Source: Firmicutes bacterium UBA3906
GTDB lineage: Bacteria > Bacillota > Clostridia > Caldicoprobacterales > DTU083
DNA: 6,041 bases
Direction of reading: 5' to 3'
NCBI GenBank assembly: GCA_002391555.1
Contig: DGFG01000148.1
Coordinates: 7,903 to 13,943 of the forward strand
Shown here: positions 4,980-6,041 of the stretch, one piece after another
Layout: every line of letters begins with the position of its first letter
Position numbering within the stretch: the stretch's first letter is position 1
The notes under the pieces: model-generated
What the model saw: the letters and a program-made list of their open reading frames with translations, nothing else
Told to the model about the DNA's origin: nothing
The model's database searches: none
Made by a program: the position numbers and the translations under genes

Positions 4980-6041
4980 TCAACTCCAGTAGTAGTTACA
5001 GACGGATTTTATCCTTTTATCAGCATTGACTAAAATGTCCGTGTAGAGCTTGTCAAAGGATTTTCCTTCGTAAATATAGTTCCAGGCAAAGTCACAGATA
5101 GCATTTGAGAGTATATTTTCGATAGGCATCCAGGTAGGTATTTGAGGATAGGGTTTTGCACTCTGGATATGGGAACGGAGGACCTTTGCTGTTGGATCGT
5201 CCTTAAATTCCTGCCAAAAGCCCCTGTCAATACCCGGCAGGTCCCCGCACATCAAGCTCCTACTATTATAGTGGTCATGGCTTAATAGCTCAGCTGCTAT
5301 TGCCCAGGCTACTGCCTTGTTCTTGCTACTAGAGGAGACACATAGCATTGAACCACCCGCAAAGGGGGCGGAGGGACTAGGGCCCGTTGGTATCTTAAAG
5401 GGCGCATGGGTCCTACTAAAGTTTTGATCTATGTCCCTTTGCCTATACATATCAAGTATTAGCTTCCAGGTCCTATTGATAGAAAAGCTGTATTTAGACT
5501 CTAAAAAGAACTCAAAATTCATTACATAGCCAGGCTTTGCCATAATGCCCCTATCTAGGTGGGAGGCCTCCATCAGGCTCTTTATATAGTCAAAAAACTC
5601 AAAGAGGATGGGCCTATTATCCCTTGCGAAAATAGGGAGTTTTAGCTCATCTATATTGTTTAGGCCATAGGACCTAAGCCAGGGTATAAATAGGTTAAGG
5701 GTATCATGGTCTGGTCTAATCTGTAGGGCTAGGGGTAAAGAGGGCTCGCTAGAGCCAGTCATTGAATGTTCCCTGAGGATTTGACTACAGGTTTTAAGTA
5801 GGTCTTCTGTGGTTGAAAAGTCTTCTTCCTTAAGGCCCATTTGGTCAAGGTGGCTTCTGCTGGCGAAAAACATATAGGTATCAGCAATCCAGGGCAAGCA
5901 AACCTTTTCACCCTCAAAGATGGAAATATCCTCAAACCAATCAGCCAGGGGCTCATACTTTGGAAAAGACTTTGGTACAGGATCAAGAAAACCCATATCA
6001 GCATAGGCAGGAATCCATGTAGTCCCCAGTTGAAATAGGTC
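4980..6041 (-). CDS. ABC-type solute (sugar)-binding protein-like polypeptide, N-terminus outside window
   Basis: The frame stays open from the stop TGA (4982-4980) to the window edge, giving 353 visible residues, so the ATG at 5996 is internal. The visible N-terminal stretch DLFQLGTTWIPAYADMGFLDP matches the conserved 'D-x-x-Q-L-G-x-x-W' region of family 1 extracellular solute-binding proteins. Next come the domain-crossover-like GEKVCLPWIADTYMFFASRS, then AGGSMLCVSSSSKNKAVAWAIAAELLS, typical of the second lobe. A C-terminal helix region (PIENILSNAICDFAWNYIYEGKSFDKLYTDILVNA) closes the fold. Relatives deliver sugars to ABC importers. The signal peptide, or any N-terminal DNA-binding domain, lies beyond the window, so whether it is exported cannot be told. 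The partner gene is a cytoplasmic cyclase, not a permease, which suggests sensing rather than uptake (inference). Confidence 0.85.
   Translation of the reverse strand, partial: DLFQLGTTWIPAYADMGFLDPVPKSFPKYEPLADWFEDISIFEGEKVCLPWIADTYMFFASRSHLDQMGLKEEDFSTTEDLLKTCSQILREHSMTGSSEPSLPLALQIRPDHDTLNLFIPWLRSYGLNNIDELKLPIFARDNRPILFEFFDYIKSLMEASHLDRGIMAKPGYVMNFEFFLESKYSFSINRTWKLILDMYRQRDIDQNFSRTHAPFKIPTGPSPSAPFAGGSMLCVSSSSKNKAVAWAIAAELLSHDHYNSRSLMCGDLPGIDRGFWQEFKDDPTAKVLRSHIQSAKPYPQIPTWMPIENILSNAICDFAWNYIYEGKSFDKLYTDILVNADKRIKSVCNYYWS
4984..4987 (-). promoter_or_regulatory. Ribosome binding site of the cyclase gene, inside the upstream gene
   Basis: GGAG on the minus strand, 9 nt before ATG 4974, within the last codons of the binding-protein gene. 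Ribosomes ending at TGA 4982-4980 could restart at this ATG. Confidence 0.5.

Noticed and set aside
5030..5230. 66-codon minus-strand ORF in another frame
   Set aside because: Shadow of the solute-binding-protein gene; no recognisable domain and composition of an out-of-frame reading.
4980..5996. ATG 5996 as the true start of the binding protein (338 residues)
   Set aside because: The frame continues upstream to the window edge with the conserved QLGTTW segment, and no ribosome binding site precedes 5996.
5759..6038. 81-codon minus-strand and 65-codon plus-strand ORFs at the window edge
   Set aside because: Both overlap the well-supported binding-protein frame, which stays open to the window end with conserved family residues.

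Overview
The window looks like chromosome from a low-to-mid GC, Gram-positive anaerobe of the Clostridia/Tissierellia type (Bacillota). The basis is strong AGGAG-type ribosome binding sites, heavy use of AGG, CTA and ATA codons, A/T-rich sigma-A-like promoter elements, and family content: paired CNNM/CorC proteins, a CD3324/Mor-like small regulator and an EstA-type esterase. No species can be named from the sequence. No tRNA, rRNA, CRISPR array, insertion sequence or phage gene was seen.

Layout. Positions 1-1447 (+) hold the last 58 codons of one CNNM/CBS membrane protein, then a complete 422-residue paralogue 1 nt downstream; both probably act in divalent-cation (Mg2+) transport or homeostasis. 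A bidirectional terminator at 1490-1530 separates them from a convergent small helix-turn-helix gene (1622-1912, -) that starts at TTG. From 1913 to 2590 there is no conventional gene, but the stretch is not empty. On the minus strand it carries an exact-consensus promoter (TTGACA, 17 bp, TATAAT), a 13-codon ORF with a strong Shine-Dalgarno, and a terminator-like hairpin with a U-rich tail, which together outline a possible RNA of about 180 nt. A second hairpin lies between that RNA and the regulator gene. Another block of hairpins (2295-2385) lies between the promoter and the next plus-strand gene.

Positions 2591-3602 (+) hold a 60-residue two-helix membrane protein of unknown function and a 256-residue serine esterase with an intact Ser-Asp-His triad. 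Facing them, 3595-6041 (-) is a two-gene operon: a solute-binding-protein-like polypeptide whose N-terminus lies outside the window, then a soluble GAF-GAF-GGDEF diguanylate cyclase 5 nt downstream. The esterase and cyclase genes overlap by 8 bp at their 3' ends, and the esterase's terminator lies inside the end of the cyclase gene.

How the parts may work together (inference). The binding protein and cyclase are probably translationally coupled and may link sensing of a ligand, probably a carbohydrate, to c-di-GMP production. The CNNM pair may act as a hetero-oligomer, since the first member lacks the C-terminal CorC_HlyC domain that the second has. The most unexplained material is the minus-strand promoter/short-ORF/terminator unit at 2055-2268, just upstream of the small regulator.
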